Shown one piece after another: positions 44,161 to 52,977 of a stretch of DNA of 64,000 nucleotides. The translations under genes and the position numbers were made by a program. A model generated the notes under the pieces. That model saw only the letters and a program-made list of their open reading frames with translations, searched no databases and was not told the origin of the DNA. This DNA comes from Paenibacillus sp. BJ-4. GTDB taxonomy: Bacteria; Bacillota; Bacilli; Paenibacillales; Paenibacillaceae. Every line of letters begins with the position of its first letter. The stretch's first letter is position 1. The stretch covers positions 186,001 through 250,000 of the forward strand of contig NZ_JAIVEM010000005.1 of assembly GCF_020404765.1 (NCBI RefSeq), given 5' to 3'.

Positions 44161-45345
44161 ATGTGGGGTGCTCCTTTTTCTGCCAACGCTAAGAAAATGC
44201 TGCTGCTGGGCAGCGGCGAATTGGGAAAAGAAGTCATTATCGAAGCTCAGCGGCTTGGCGTGGAGTGTATTGCTGTGGATCGATATGAAGTGGCTCCAGC
44301 AATGCAGGTCGCCCATCGTTCTCAATGTCTGGATATGCAGGATGCTGAGGCGTTGAAGGCACTTATTCGCAAGGAAAAGCCCGACATAATTGTACCCGAA
44401 ATCGAAGCTATTGCTACGGGTGCTTTGGAAGAATTGGAGCAAGAGGGATTTCACGTAGTACCAACTGCCCGGGCCGCCCGTCTTACGATGGACCGGGAGG
44501 GTATTCGCAGGCTTGCCGCCGAGAAATTGCAACTTCCGACCGCCGAATACCGTTTTGCAGATGATTTTGAGCAGTTGCGGTCAGCGGTACATGAGCTTGG
44601 CACGCCCTGCGTGGTCAAGCCCTTGATGAGCTCGTCGGGTAAAGGGCAGTCTGTATGCCGGACACCTGAAGATGCAGAATCCTGCTGGAATACGGCGCTG
44701 GAAGGCGCACGTGCCAAAACAACACGTGTCATTGTTGAAGCTTTTGTCCCATTTGAGAGCGAAATTACTTTATTGACCGTCAGATCGGTTTCAGGTACGA
44801 CTTTTTGCCCACCGATTGGCCATATTCAGAAAGACGGGGATTATGTCGAATCCTGGCAACCTCATGGTATGACGGACAAGCAGCTTTCAGAGGCAGAAGA
44901 CATTGCCCGTACGATTACGGATGAATTGGGTGGTTACGGATTGTTTGGCGTTGAGCTATTTTTAACGGCTGATGGTGTCATATTCAGTGAAGTGTCCCCT
45001 CGTCCGCATGATACTGGAATGGTGACTATGATTACGCAGGATTTGTCGGAATTCGCGCTTCATGTGCGAGCCATTCTCGGTTTCCCGGTGCCGTCAGTCA
45101 CGCTGCTTACACCAGGGGCTTCAGCTACCTTGAAGGCAGAATTGGCTACGCGGGATTTCGAAATAAGTGGTATGGATGATGCGTTATTGCTACCCCGGAC
45201 ACAGGTGCGAGTGTTCGGGAAGCCTGAAACCAAGCCGGGACGCCGGATGGCTGTAGCGCTTAGCGCTGCAGGAGATGTGGAGACAGCACGGAAGACGGCC
45301 AAAGAGGCTGCTAATATGCTGAAAGTGGAGGTAAATCATGTCTAA
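44161..45345 (+). CDS. purT: Formate-dependent phosphoribosylglycinamide formyltransferase
   Basis: ATP-grasp enzyme that formylates GAR using formate and ATP, an alternative to folate-dependent PurN. 394 residues with normal PurT layout: N-terminal [23 protein letters not shown]-grasp centre with [34 protein letters not shown] and [25 protein letters not shown] lies about 12 bases before the ATG. It overlaps the following GNAT gene by 8 bases. No purine riboswitch was found upstream. It gives this genome a direct consumer of formate besides the fdhF locus. Confidence 0.95.
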   Translation: MWGAPFSANAKKMLLLGSGELGKEVIIEAQRLGVECIAVDRYEVAPAMQVAHRSQCLDMQDAEALKALIRKEKPDIIVPEIEAIATGALEELEQEGFHVVPTARAARLTMDREGIRRLAAEKLQLPTAEYRFADDFEQLRSAVHELGTPCVVKPLMSSSGKGQSVCRTPEDAESCWNTALEGARAKTTRVIVEAFVPFESEITLLTVRSVSGTTFCPPIGHIQKDGDYVESWQPHGMTDKQLSEAEDIARTITDELGGYGLFGVELFLTADGVIFSEVSPRPHDTGMVTMITQDLSEFALHVRAILGFPVPSVTLLTPGASATLKAELATRDFEISGMDDALLLPRTQVRVFGKPETKPGRRMAVALSAAGDVETARKTAKEAANMLKVEVNHV

Positions 45346-45799
45346 CAATGTGATGATTCCAGTACTGACAATTCGTTCCGTAGAGCTTGGCGATTGCGAA
45401 GCCGTAACTGGACTGCTAAGAGAAGTCGGATATCCGATGACTTGTGGCGTGATGAAAGAAGTTATGGGAACAACGCAGGAGGACAGTCAGGCGAATATGA
45501 TGGTTGCAGAAATGGATGGTCGTGTTGTCGGAGTAATCGGCATGCATACGGCTCAAAGCTTGGCTTATCCTGATCCTGCTGTACAAATCACCATGCTGGT
45601 CGTGAGCGGGGAGTATCGCGGCGAGGGCATTGGCAAACGTCTGGTGTCTTGTGGTGAAGAATGGGGACGTGCGCAAGGATGCTATCATTTATTCATTACC
45701 GGAGCGAATAACCGCATCAAACAAGTAGAGGCCAGAGCCTTCTACAACCGAATCGGCTTTGAAAAGCAAGGCTACCGTTTCAGCAAAAAGCTTAGATAA
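45338..45799 (+). CDS. GNAT family N-acetyltransferase
   Basis: 153 residues with the GNAT core: [20 protein letters not shown] holds the acetyl-CoA-binding R-G-x-G-[IL]-G-x-[RK] motif and [20 protein letters not shown] is the C-terminal motif. The substrate is unknown. The ATG at 45338 overlaps the purT end and has GTGGAGG eight bases upstream, so translation is coupled to purT. Confidence 0.88.
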   Translation: MSNNVMIPVLTIRSVELGDCEAVTGLLREVGYPMTCGVMKEVMGTTQEDSQANMMVAEMDGRVVGVIGMHTAQSLAYPDPAVQITMLVVSGEYRGEGIGKRLVSCGEEWGRAQGCYHLFITGANNRIKQVEARAFYNRIGFEKQGYRFSKKLR

Positions 45800-45850
45800 G
45801 CTGCCTCGATAAAGCTAGGACTATATATAAAGTCTTATTATCCATACATC

Positions 45851-45890
45851 AGTCCCGTGTAGGCTATTGCCAAGCGGGGCTATTTTTTTT
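45851..45890 (+). terminator. Terminator after purT-GNAT
   Basis: AGTCCCG and inner GGC pair with GCC and CGGGGCT, then eight T. Confidence 0.8.
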
Positions 45891-46007
45891 CCAACTTTTA
45901 TACCATTGATCCTGCTATGAAACATGATATACTGCTAGGGTAAAGATTACAAAGTTGTAACCGGGAACGTTCACACCAAGGCATTAATACAACAAGGAGA
46001 TGACGAA

Positions 46008-46757
46008 ATGAAGAATATGTTGAAAAAAACACTGGTGATGGGAAGTCTAAGCGCCATTTTATCCGCAGGATTCATCGTTCCGGCATCAGCTTCACCAGCT
46101 GACGATTTGTCTGCACAACTACAACAGTGGCTACAAAATAACGGTTATACAGTGAATATATCCAACGGAACAACGACGATCACAAAGACCGTCATTAAGG
46201 ATTGGTCCAAACAGGACAAGGCTACAACCAAAACAGCCAATCCTTCTTCCGGCAAGCAAGGAACTAAACAAGGAACTAAACAAGGTAACCAAAACGCTTC
46301 ACAGGCTGCTAACAAGCAACAGAAGCAAGCTCAGAACACTAATTCAGGAGCGGGTCAGTCCGCAGGATCAGGTGCTGAGCTCAGCAAATCCCAATTTGCA
46401 GCAGAGGTGGTAAAGCTGGTAAACAACGAGCGTAGCCAACAGGGCCTGAAGCCGCTCACTTCTAATGCAAAGCTTACAGAAGTTGCTTTGGCTAAAGCGA
46501 AGGATATGAGTACCAATAATTACTTTTCCCATACATCACCAACCTACGGCTCACCTTTTGATATGATGAAGAAATTCGGTGTAAGTTATACGTATGCGGG
46601 TGAAAATATTGCAATGGGACAACAAACACCACAAGAAGTAATGAAGGCCTGGATGAACAGTCAGGGACACCGTGAAAATATTCTGAAGGCAGAATATACG
46701 CAAATCGGTGTGGCTTACTACAATGGATATTGGGTACAGGAGTTCACACGTAACTAA
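46008..46757 (+). CDS. Secreted CAP/SCP-domain protein (YkwD-like)
   Basis: 249 residues: signal peptide to about residue 28 (AILSAGFIVPASA), a Gln/Lys/Thr/Ser-rich low-complexity linker (about 65-122, with a short KQGTKQGTKQG repeat), then a CAP domain (EVVKLVNNERSQQGLKPL, NYFSHTSPTYGSPFDMM, YAGENIAMGQ, WMNSQGHRENIL). The His and Glu typical of the CAP cavity are present. Members are secreted by many Bacillota, with unclear activity. RBS AAGGAG precedes the ATG. Confidence 0.9.
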   Translation: MKNMLKKTLVMGSLSAILSAGFIVPASASPADDLSAQLQQWLQNNGYTVNISNGTTTITKTVIKDWSKQDKATTKTANPSSGKQGTKQGTKQGNQNASQAANKQQKQAQNTNSGAGQSAGSGAELSKSQFAAEVVKLVNNERSQQGLKPLTSNAKLTEVALAKAKDMSTNNYFSHTSPTYGSPFDMMKKFGVSYTYAGENIAMGQQTPQEVMKAWMNSQGHRENILKAEYTQIGVAYYNGYWVQEFTRN

Positions 46758-46822
46758 GAACGATAACTAAAACGATAGCAAGACGCGTTTGGAGCTCTCA
46801 TATAGCGACATCGCGTTAATAT

Positions 46823-46855
46823 AAAGGCCTGCTGACACGTTCAGTGGGCCTTTAA
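46823..46855 (+). terminator. Terminator after the CAP gene
   Basis: AAAGGCCTGCTGA pairs with TCAGTGGGCCTTT across a 5-base loop; the T tail is short. Confidence 0.8.
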
Positions 46856-46983
46856 TGTTATCTTTTCATTGAATAGTATAAAGCATTGCTAGTATGCAAA
46901 AACAGGCATAGAGGACATAAGTATAGTATGATAGCAGCAAGCAGCATTGATAGCGTACTACTTATAGAAAGCTAGGTGAACAA

Positions 46984-47664
46984 TTGAGCTACGAAATCGT
47001 GCATGAAGGTGCCTTTGCAATGCTCAAGGTGCAGTTGAGCCCCGGAGAAACCATTAAAGCGGAAATGGGAGCGATGGTTTCCATGTCTTCCAGCGTAGAC
47101 ATCAAAGGAACAGTGGATGGTGGACTGTTGCGTGGTTTAGGTCGGATGCTGAGCGGGGAAAAATTCTTTTTTCAAGAGCTGAGGGCAGCTCGGGGACCGG
47201 CAGAAGTGCTGCTCGCCCCAGCCAGTATAGGAGATGTACAGGCCGTGGAACTGGACGGTTCATACAGACTGCTCGTCCAAAAGGACGGTTTTCTAGCATG
47301 TACAGAAGGTATCGAGGTTAGTACCAAAATGCAAAACCTGATGAAAGGACTATTTTCTGGCGAAGGCTTTTTTATCGTTGAAATCAGTGGTCGGGGTACG
47401 GTGTTTCTATCCTCTTACGGGGCCATTTATCCTCTGTATGTTGCGCCAGGAGAGGAGCGTATTATTGATAATGCTCATCTGGTGGCATGGCCAGACTATA
47501 TGGATTATAAAATTGAGAAAGCATCGAAAGGCTGGTTGTCCAGTGTAACGAGCGGAGAAGCGCTTGTATGCCGATTTCGCGGTGAAGGGACGGTGTTGAT
47601 CCAGAGTCGAAATCCAGGCAGTTTTGGACAATGGATCAGGAGTTTTATACCTGATAGCAAATAG
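46984..47664 (+). CDS. AIM24/TIGR00266-family protein
   Basis: 226 residues of all-beta character with glycine-rich turns: ETIKAEMGAMVSMSSSVDIK, GGLLRGLGRMLSGEKFFFQ and ERIIDNAHLVAWPDYMDYKI, as in the AIM24 (TIGR00266) family. The cellular role in bacteria is unknown. The TTG at 46984 is used, with AGGTG five bases upstream. It stands between two terminators and is probably monocistronic. Confidence 0.87.
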   Translation: MSYEIVHEGAFAMLKVQLSPGETIKAEMGAMVSMSSSVDIKGTVDGGLLRGLGRMLSGEKFFFQELRAARGPAEVLLAPASIGDVQAVELDGSYRLLVQKDGFLACTEGIEVSTKMQNLMKGLFSGEGFFIVEISGRGTVFLSSYGAIYPLYVAPGEERIIDNAHLVAWPDYMDYKIEKASKGWLSSVTSGEALVCRFRGEGTVLIQSRNPGSFGQWIRSFIPDSK

Positions 47665-47700
47665 TTTTTCGTCTATACTGTGCACACGAGTAGACATCGT

Positions 47701-47729
47701 AAAAGGATGGCAATTTGCCATCCTTTTTT
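47701..47729 (+). terminator. Terminator after the AIM24-type gene
   Basis: AAAAGGATGGCAA pairs with TTGCCATCCTTTT, then T run. Confidence 0.93.
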
Positions 47730-47910
47730 AACATAATAAAGAAAAAATAAACTAATGATGTTCACGAAAGTTTCACACAATCGAACCTCAATATTATGTA
47801 TTTTCTTTTTTTTTTTACATATGTGCTTCATAAATCTCAGAACGGTTTATTTGCAAAATGATATGAGAAGCTTTATGTTTATTTCACTAAGCTATCAGGA
47901 GGGAACACGA

Positions 47911-48819
47911 GTGAATTCATCAAAATGGATATGGCGGTCTGTCGGTTCCATTTCCATCGCCGCCACACTGCTATTATTATACGGATTTATTGCCGCAGTA
48001 CGAAGCATCACGGCTCCAGAGCCGATGGTTAGCACTCCACCTGTAAATACCGACTCATCGCAGACACCAGCTGCGCCATCTATTGCTACTCAGACGGGAG
48101 AGTTTCGGGTAGCTGCCATTGGAGATTCGCTGGCCAAAGGAACGGGGGATGACTCCGGCAGTGGTTTTGTGCGTCGATCGGTGACCCTGTTAAATGGCCA
48201 GGAAGGGCATAAGGCGCAGCTCATCAACAATCTGGGGATTAATGGGCTGACGACTCAAGGACTATTAACCAAGCTGGATGAGCCTGGTGTATCTTATGTA
48301 TTGAAGAAGGCTAACGTTATTATTGTCTCGATTGGAGGCAATGATTTATTTCAGGGAGCGCAGGCTGCCCAAACCGGCAAAGAACCACCTACACTTAGTG
48401 GTTTGCGCAAAGCCTTGCCTGATGCCGCCAAACGTCTGCAAAAAGTACTGATCAAAGTCGGAAAAATCAATCCGAATGCTAAAATTATCTATGTTGGATT
48501 ATATAATCCATTCAGTGATCTACAGGAAATGAAAATTCCCGGTAATCTTGTTGTAACAGAATGGAATTTGGCAGCCATGGCGATTACCAACCAAAACAGT
48601 AATATGACGCTGATTCCAACGTTCGATTTATTCCAGCAAAATCTTTCAGTCTACTTGTCATCGGACCATTTTCATCCCAACGGGCAGGGGTATCAGGCGA
48701 TTGCTGAACGGATAGCGCAGGGTTTTGCAGTTGCAGCGACGAAGAATGCCGATCATGCAGGCAGTCAACAATCTACAAGCAGTCAGTCCGCTGAAGTGAA
48801 GAAGGGAGGGGACAAGTAA
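47911..48819 (+). CDS. Membrane-anchored SGNH/GDSL hydrolase
   Basis: 302 residues from the GTG at 47911, preferred over longer frames because AGGAGGG lies 7 bases upstream. One N-terminal membrane anchor (about 8-30), a Pro/Thr-rich spacer, then an SGNH fold: Ser in AAIGDSLAKGTG (about 70), Gly in NNLGINGL, Asn in SIGGNDLFQG and the Asp-His pair in SSDHFHPNGQGY. An extracellular esterase acting on wall or lipid substrates is likely. Its stop overlaps the next start by one base, so it is coupled to the ABC genes. Confidence 0.88.
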   Translation: MNSSKWIWRSVGSISIAATLLLLYGFIAAVRSITAPEPMVSTPPVNTDSSQTPAAPSIATQTGEFRVAAIGDSLAKGTGDDSGSGFVRRSVTLLNGQEGHKAQLINNLGINGLTTQGLLTKLDEPGVSYVLKKANVIIVSIGGNDLFQGAQAAQTGKEPPTLSGLRKALPDAAKRLQKVLIKVGKINPNAKIIYVGLYNPFSDLQEMKIPGNLVVTEWNLAAMAITNQNSNMTLIPTFDLFQQNLSVYLSSDHFHPNGQGYQAIAERIAQGFAVAATKNADHAGSQQSTSSQSAEVKKGGDK

Positions 48820-49895
48820 TGAGCATCCAATCTGCTGACAAGACCGGTGCTGAAGTAGCAACGGATTCAACATCTGCGGATGTAGCGTCTAGCTTCCATT
48901 CCGCGAGCCAGCTTGGCAGCGCAGACCGAGGCAGAAGCGACAACGAAACGGTTCTCTCTGTTCAGCACGTCAAGAAACGTATCAAACGTAAAATGATTAT
49001 TCATGATGTGACATTCGACGTTCGCGCGGGTGAGATTTTTGGTTTTCTCGGCCCGAATGGCGCCGGAAAAACGACGACGATCCGTATGCTGGTCGACCTA
49101 ATTAAGCCTACGGAAGGGACGATTACGGTATGCGGCCACAATGTGAACCGTGATCCGGAGCAGGCTTTACAGCATATCGGCTCTATCGTGGAAAATCCAG
49201 AGGTTTACAGCTATTTGACAGGTTGGGAGAACCTCGAGCATTTTGCCCGGATGCAGCCTGGTGTAGATGAACAGCGTATCCGCGAGGTGGTTGAGCTGGT
49301 TCGGCTAGATCGTCGTATCCATGACAAAGTAAGTACATATTCACTGGGGATGCGTCAGCGTCTTGGCATAGCTCAAGCCTTGCTTGGCAGACCGAAGCTG
49401 CTTATTCTGGATGAACCGACGAACGGCTTGGACCCTAAGGGAATTAAGGAAATGAGAGCTTTTATCCGTCTGTTGGCATCCGAGGGCATGGCTGTGTTTG
49501 TTTCCAGTCATTTACTCAGCGAAATCCAGTTGTTATGTGATCGTGTGGCTATTATAAGTCGGGGAAAGGTGCTGGCTGTTGGCGGTGTACGAGAATTAGT
49601 TGAGACCCATTCGCGCATGGCAGTATGGCAATTGGAGCCTTATGATCTGGGTCTTGCCCTATTGCAAAAATCACCGTATGTGCACATCATTACAAACGCG
49701 GATGAATTAATTGATGACAGCATTGTTGCAGCCAGCGGAGACAATGCCATTTTTACAGAAATGGATGAAGAGCATATTGCGGAGCTAGTTGCACAAATGA
49801 CAGCTTCCGGTATTTCCGTTAAAGGTGTAACCAAAATTAACCCTACACTGGAGCAGCTATTCCTGAAAATGACGGAAGGTGAGATACTTGAATAA
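48819..49895 (+). CDS. ABC transporter ATP-binding protein
   Basis: 358 residues. After about 40 hydrophilic N-terminal residues comes the ATPase: Walker A GPNGAGKTT (about residue 84), signature YSLGMRQRLGIAQALLG and Walker B LLILDEPTNGLDP, followed by a C-terminal domain as in ABC-2-type systems (bacitracin or Na+ export like). It pairs with the permease that overlaps its 3' end. The substrate is unknown; the SGNH gene upstream may act on the same envelope substrate. Confidence 0.92.
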   Translation: MSIQSADKTGAEVATDSTSADVASSFHSASQLGSADRGRSDNETVLSVQHVKKRIKRKMIIHDVTFDVRAGEIFGFLGPNGAGKTTTIRMLVDLIKPTEGTITVCGHNVNRDPEQALQHIGSIVENPEVYSYLTGWENLEHFARMQPGVDEQRIREVVELVRLDRRIHDKVSTYSLGMRQRLGIAQALLGRPKLLILDEPTNGLDPKGIKEMRAFIRLLASEGMAVFVSSHLLSEIQLLCDRVAIISRGKVLAVGGVRELVETHSRMAVWQLEPYDLGLALLQKSPYVHIITNADELIDDSIVAASGDNAIFTEMDEEHIAELVAQMTASGISVKGVTKINPTLEQLFLKMTEGEILE

Positions 49896-50877
49896 CATTT
49901 TACCGCTCATACAAAATGAAACACTGAAAATTATCAAGAAAAAAAGATTTTATGTCATTTTACTTGTTTTGCTTGTGTTAGTGCCGATTTTTACGTACGC
50001 TCAATTGAAAGTGGCAGAAAATAATCGTGAAAAATTCGGCAATGATTGGCGGCTGGAGCTGCGTCAGGCGATTACTGATAACCAAAACTCGCTTGGCAGC
50101 GACCGGGTTCCCGAGGAATGGAAGACCTACCGGCGGGTTTTTGTCCAGCAGATGCAGTACTATCTGGAAAATGACGTGAATCCGAATGAGCCGAGTGGTG
50201 TAACCTTTACCAGAGAGTTTATGGATAATTCCATTAATCTGTTTGTTCCATTGCTCATTATGGCGATTGCCTCCGATCTGGTTTCAGGAGAACGGACGAC
50301 AGGCACGATAAAAATGCTGCTGACCCGTCCTGTCAGGCGATGGAAAATACTGCTGAGCAAGCTGCTGACACTGTACATGTTCGTTTCGCTCATCATTTTG
50401 AGTGTGTTCGTGATTAGTTACCTCATATCAGGCTTGTTTTTTGGTTTTCGCGGTTTTAACGCGCCTGTATTTACCGGCTTTCAAATTGTTGGCTCGACGG
50501 TGGATGTGTCTGCGGTTCATGCGATTCCACAATGGCATTATCTAATGTTGCAAGCCGGCTTGATCTGGTTTGTCAGTCTCGTGGTGGCATCGCTGGCCTT
50601 TATGGTTTCTGTTCTGGTACGCAGTACGGCGGCCAGCATCGTGGTCATGATGGCTGCGCTCATTTCGGGTACTATTTTAACCAATATGGCTTCATCTTGG
50701 CAGAGCGCAAAATATTTATTTATGGTTAACCTCGAATTAACCGATTATTTATCTGGAAGCCCTGCTCCGATTGAGGGAATGACCTTGCCGTTTTCTTTAA
50801 CTGTACTGGGCATTTGGGGGGCTGTGGCGTTGATTGTTTCATTCGCCGTCTTTACGAAACGGGATATATTGAATTAA
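49888..50877 (+). CDS. ABC-2 type transporter permease
   Basis: 329 residues from the TTG at 49888 (LNNILPLIQNETLKIIKKK), with AAGGTGAG just upstream; a GTG three codons earlier at 49879 is the alternative. About six membrane spans: one near residue 20, then VPLLIMAIASDLVSGERTTG and others, ending in an ALIVSFAVFTKRDILN tail, the layout of ABC-2 permeases. It overlaps the ATPase gene by 8 bases. Confidence 0.88.
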   Translation: MNNILPLIQNETLKIIKKKRFYVILLVLLVLVPIFTYAQLKVAENNREKFGNDWRLELRQAITDNQNSLGSDRVPEEWKTYRRVFVQQMQYYLENDVNPNEPSGVTFTREFMDNSINLFVPLLIMAIASDLVSGERTTGTIKMLLTRPVRRWKILLSKLLTLYMFVSLIILSVFVISYLISGLFFGFRGFNAPVFTGFQIVGSTVDVSAVHAIPQWHYLMLQAGLIWFVSLVVASLAFMVSVLVRSTAASIVVMMAALISGTILTNMASSWQSAKYLFMVNLELTDYLSGSPAPIEGMTLPFSLTVLGIWGAVALIVSFAVFTKRDILN

Positions 50878-50975
50878 AATGGACAAGGTAAAAGAAAACA
50901 TCTGTTTGCATTTTTGGTGAAAATCATCAAGAATAAGGCAAAACACGGTTATGATTAGACAAAGGGGGAGCATGA

Positions 50976-52955
50976 ATGGTCGACAAAATCGACTTGTCTG
51001 CGGAAGCGTCCGGCACTCAAAACGGAGCTTTGGAATATGGCGCGGACGACATTCAAGTGCTCGAAGGGCTTGTGGCAGTTCGCAAACGGCCGGGCATGTA
51101 TATTGGGAGCACCAGTTCTTCGGGGCTGCATCATTTGGTATGGGAAATTGTAGACAACGCGGTGGATGAACATCTCGCCAAGTTTTGCTCTCGCATTGAT
51201 ATCACAATGCATAAGGACGGTTCCGTTACGGTAACAGACAACGGGCGCGGTATTCCGACCGGAATGCACAAAACGGGAATTCCCACGCCTCAGGTTGTAT
51301 TCACCATTTTGCACGCCGGAGGTAAGTTTGGCGGTTCGGGATATAAAAAGTCCGGAGGTCTGCACGGTGTGGGTGCGTCTGTAACGAACGCTCTTTCGGA
51401 ATGGCTTGAAGTGGAAATTTACCGAGACGGCAAGATTCACCGTCAGCGGTTTGAATATTGGCAGGACAAGAAGGGCGTGGAGCATGTCGGGGAACCGACC
51501 ACAGGCCTTGAAGTGCTGGGCAATACCAACAAGACGGGCACTAAAATTACATTTAAACCAGATATTCGCGTTTTCCAGGCAGGCATTCACTTTAACTACG
51601 ATACGCTGGCTGAGCGTCTACAGGAAATTGCTTTTCTGAATTCAGGACTTCGTATTCAGCTTAAAGATGAACGCAGCGGAAAGTCAGATGAATACTATTA
51701 TGAGGGTGGAGCAAGCCAGTTTGTCGCTTTTCTGAATGAGGGCAAGGATGTACTGCATGATGTTATTCACTTTAATGCTGAAAAAGAAGACATTGAAGTG
51801 GAAATTGCCATTCAGTATAATGCGGGTTATACAGAGACGATTGCTTCGTTTGTTAACTCTATTCCGACGCGAGGCGGGGGTACCCACGAGACAGGATTCA
51901 AAACCGCTTACACTCGGGTCATGAATGACTATGCGCGCCGGACAGTAATGTTGAAGGAAAAGGATAAAAACCTGGAGGGCAATGATCTGCGTGAGGGTAT
52001 GATGGCTGTAATCAGTGTCAAGATGGCTGAGGTTGAATTTGTCGGTCAGACAAAGGATCAACTGGGCAGCGCTTCGGCACGGAGTACAGTGGATGCCATT
52101 GTATCTGAGCAGATGCAGCGTTTTCTGGAAGAGAATCCGCAGATAGCGCAAACCTTGATCAAGAAGGCCATTCAGGCATCCAGAGCGCGTGAAGCTGCAC
52201 GTAAGGCGCGGGACGAAATGCGTTCGGGTAAAAAGCGCAGTGAAAGCTCAAATTTGAATGGTAAGTTGTCGCCTGCGCAGTCCAAGGATTTTACACGCAA
52301 TGAATTGTTTATCGTGGAAGGTGACTCAGCCGGGGGCTCGGCCAAACAGGGACGGGATTCCAAAATTCAGGCCATTTTACCGTTAAAGGGCAAGCCGATG
52401 AATCCCGAAAAATCCAAGCTGGCAGAAATCATGAAAAATGATGAGTACCGTGCTATTACAGCAGCGATTGGTGCGGGGGTAGGAACCGAGTTTTCACTCG
52501 AAGACAGCAATTATTCCAAAATCATCATTATGACCGATGCAGATACGGATGGTGCACATATTCAAGTTTTGCTTTTGACGTTCTTTTATCGGTATATGAA
52601 AGAGCTGATTGATGCAGGACGCATATTTATTGCTCAACCGCCATTGTATAAAATAACGCGCAAGTCGGGTAAGCTCGAAACAGTACGCTATGCCTGGACT
52701 GATGAGCAGCTTGAAAATTACTTAAAAGAATTTGGACGGAATTTTGAGCTTCAACGCTATAAAGGACTCGGAGAGATGAACCCTGATCAGTTATGGGAAA
52801 CGACAATGAATCCCGAGTCACGCACCCTGTTGCGCGTTCAGATTGAGGATGCTGCCAAGGCTGAACGCCGTGTGTCCACATTGATGGGCGACAAGGTAGA
52901 TCCACGCAAACGCTGGATTGTGGAAAACGTGGATTTCACGGAATACGTAGAGTAG
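50976..52955 (+). CDS. parE: DNA topoisomerase IV subunit B
   Basis: ATPase subunit of the decatenase, 659 residues. GHKL motifs: EIVDNAVDEH, TDNGRGIPTG and GGLHGVGASVTNALS; Toprim motifs: VEGDSAGGSAKQGRD (about 446) and MTDADTDGAHIQ (about 520). The neighbour parC and the LEGLVAVRKRPGMYIGST opening fit ParE rather than GyrB. The ATG at 50976 has AAGGGGGAG seven bases upstream; the ATG at 50972 is out of frame. Confidence 0.95.
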   Translation: MVDKIDLSAEASGTQNGALEYGADDIQVLEGLVAVRKRPGMYIGSTSSSGLHHLVWEIVDNAVDEHLAKFCSRIDITMHKDGSVTVTDNGRGIPTGMHKTGIPTPQVVFTILHAGGKFGGSGYKKSGGLHGVGASVTNALSEWLEVEIYRDGKIHRQRFEYWQDKKGVEHVGEPTTGLEVLGNTNKTGTKITFKPDIRVFQAGIHFNYDTLAERLQEIAFLNSGLRIQLKDERSGKSDEYYYEGGASQFVAFLNEGKDVLHDVIHFNAEKEDIEVEIAIQYNAGYTETIASFVNSIPTRGGGTHETGFKTAYTRVMNDYARRTVMLKEKDKNLEGNDLREGMMAVISVKMAEVEFVGQTKDQLGSASARSTVDAIVSEQMQRFLEENPQIAQTLIKKAIQASRAREAARKARDEMRSGKKRSESSNLNGKLSPAQSKDFTRNELFIVEGDSAGGSAKQGRDSKIQAILPLKGKPMNPEKSKLAEIMKNDEYRAITAAIGAGVGTEFSLEDSNYSKIIIMTDADTDGAHIQVLLLTFFYRYMKELIDAGRIFIAQPPLYKITRKSGKLETVRYAWTDEQLENYLKEFGRNFELQRYKGLGEMNPDQLWETTMNPESRTLLRVQIEDAAKAERRVSTLMGDKVDPRKRWIVENVDFTEYVE

Positions 52956-52977
52956 TGCTATTAAATGAGGTGTAGAC

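Noticed and set aside
47755-47910. N-terminal extension of the SGNH hydrolase
   Set aside because: The extra residues are Phe-rich from T tracts and have no ribosome site, while the GTG at 47911 has a strong one followed by a normal membrane anchor.
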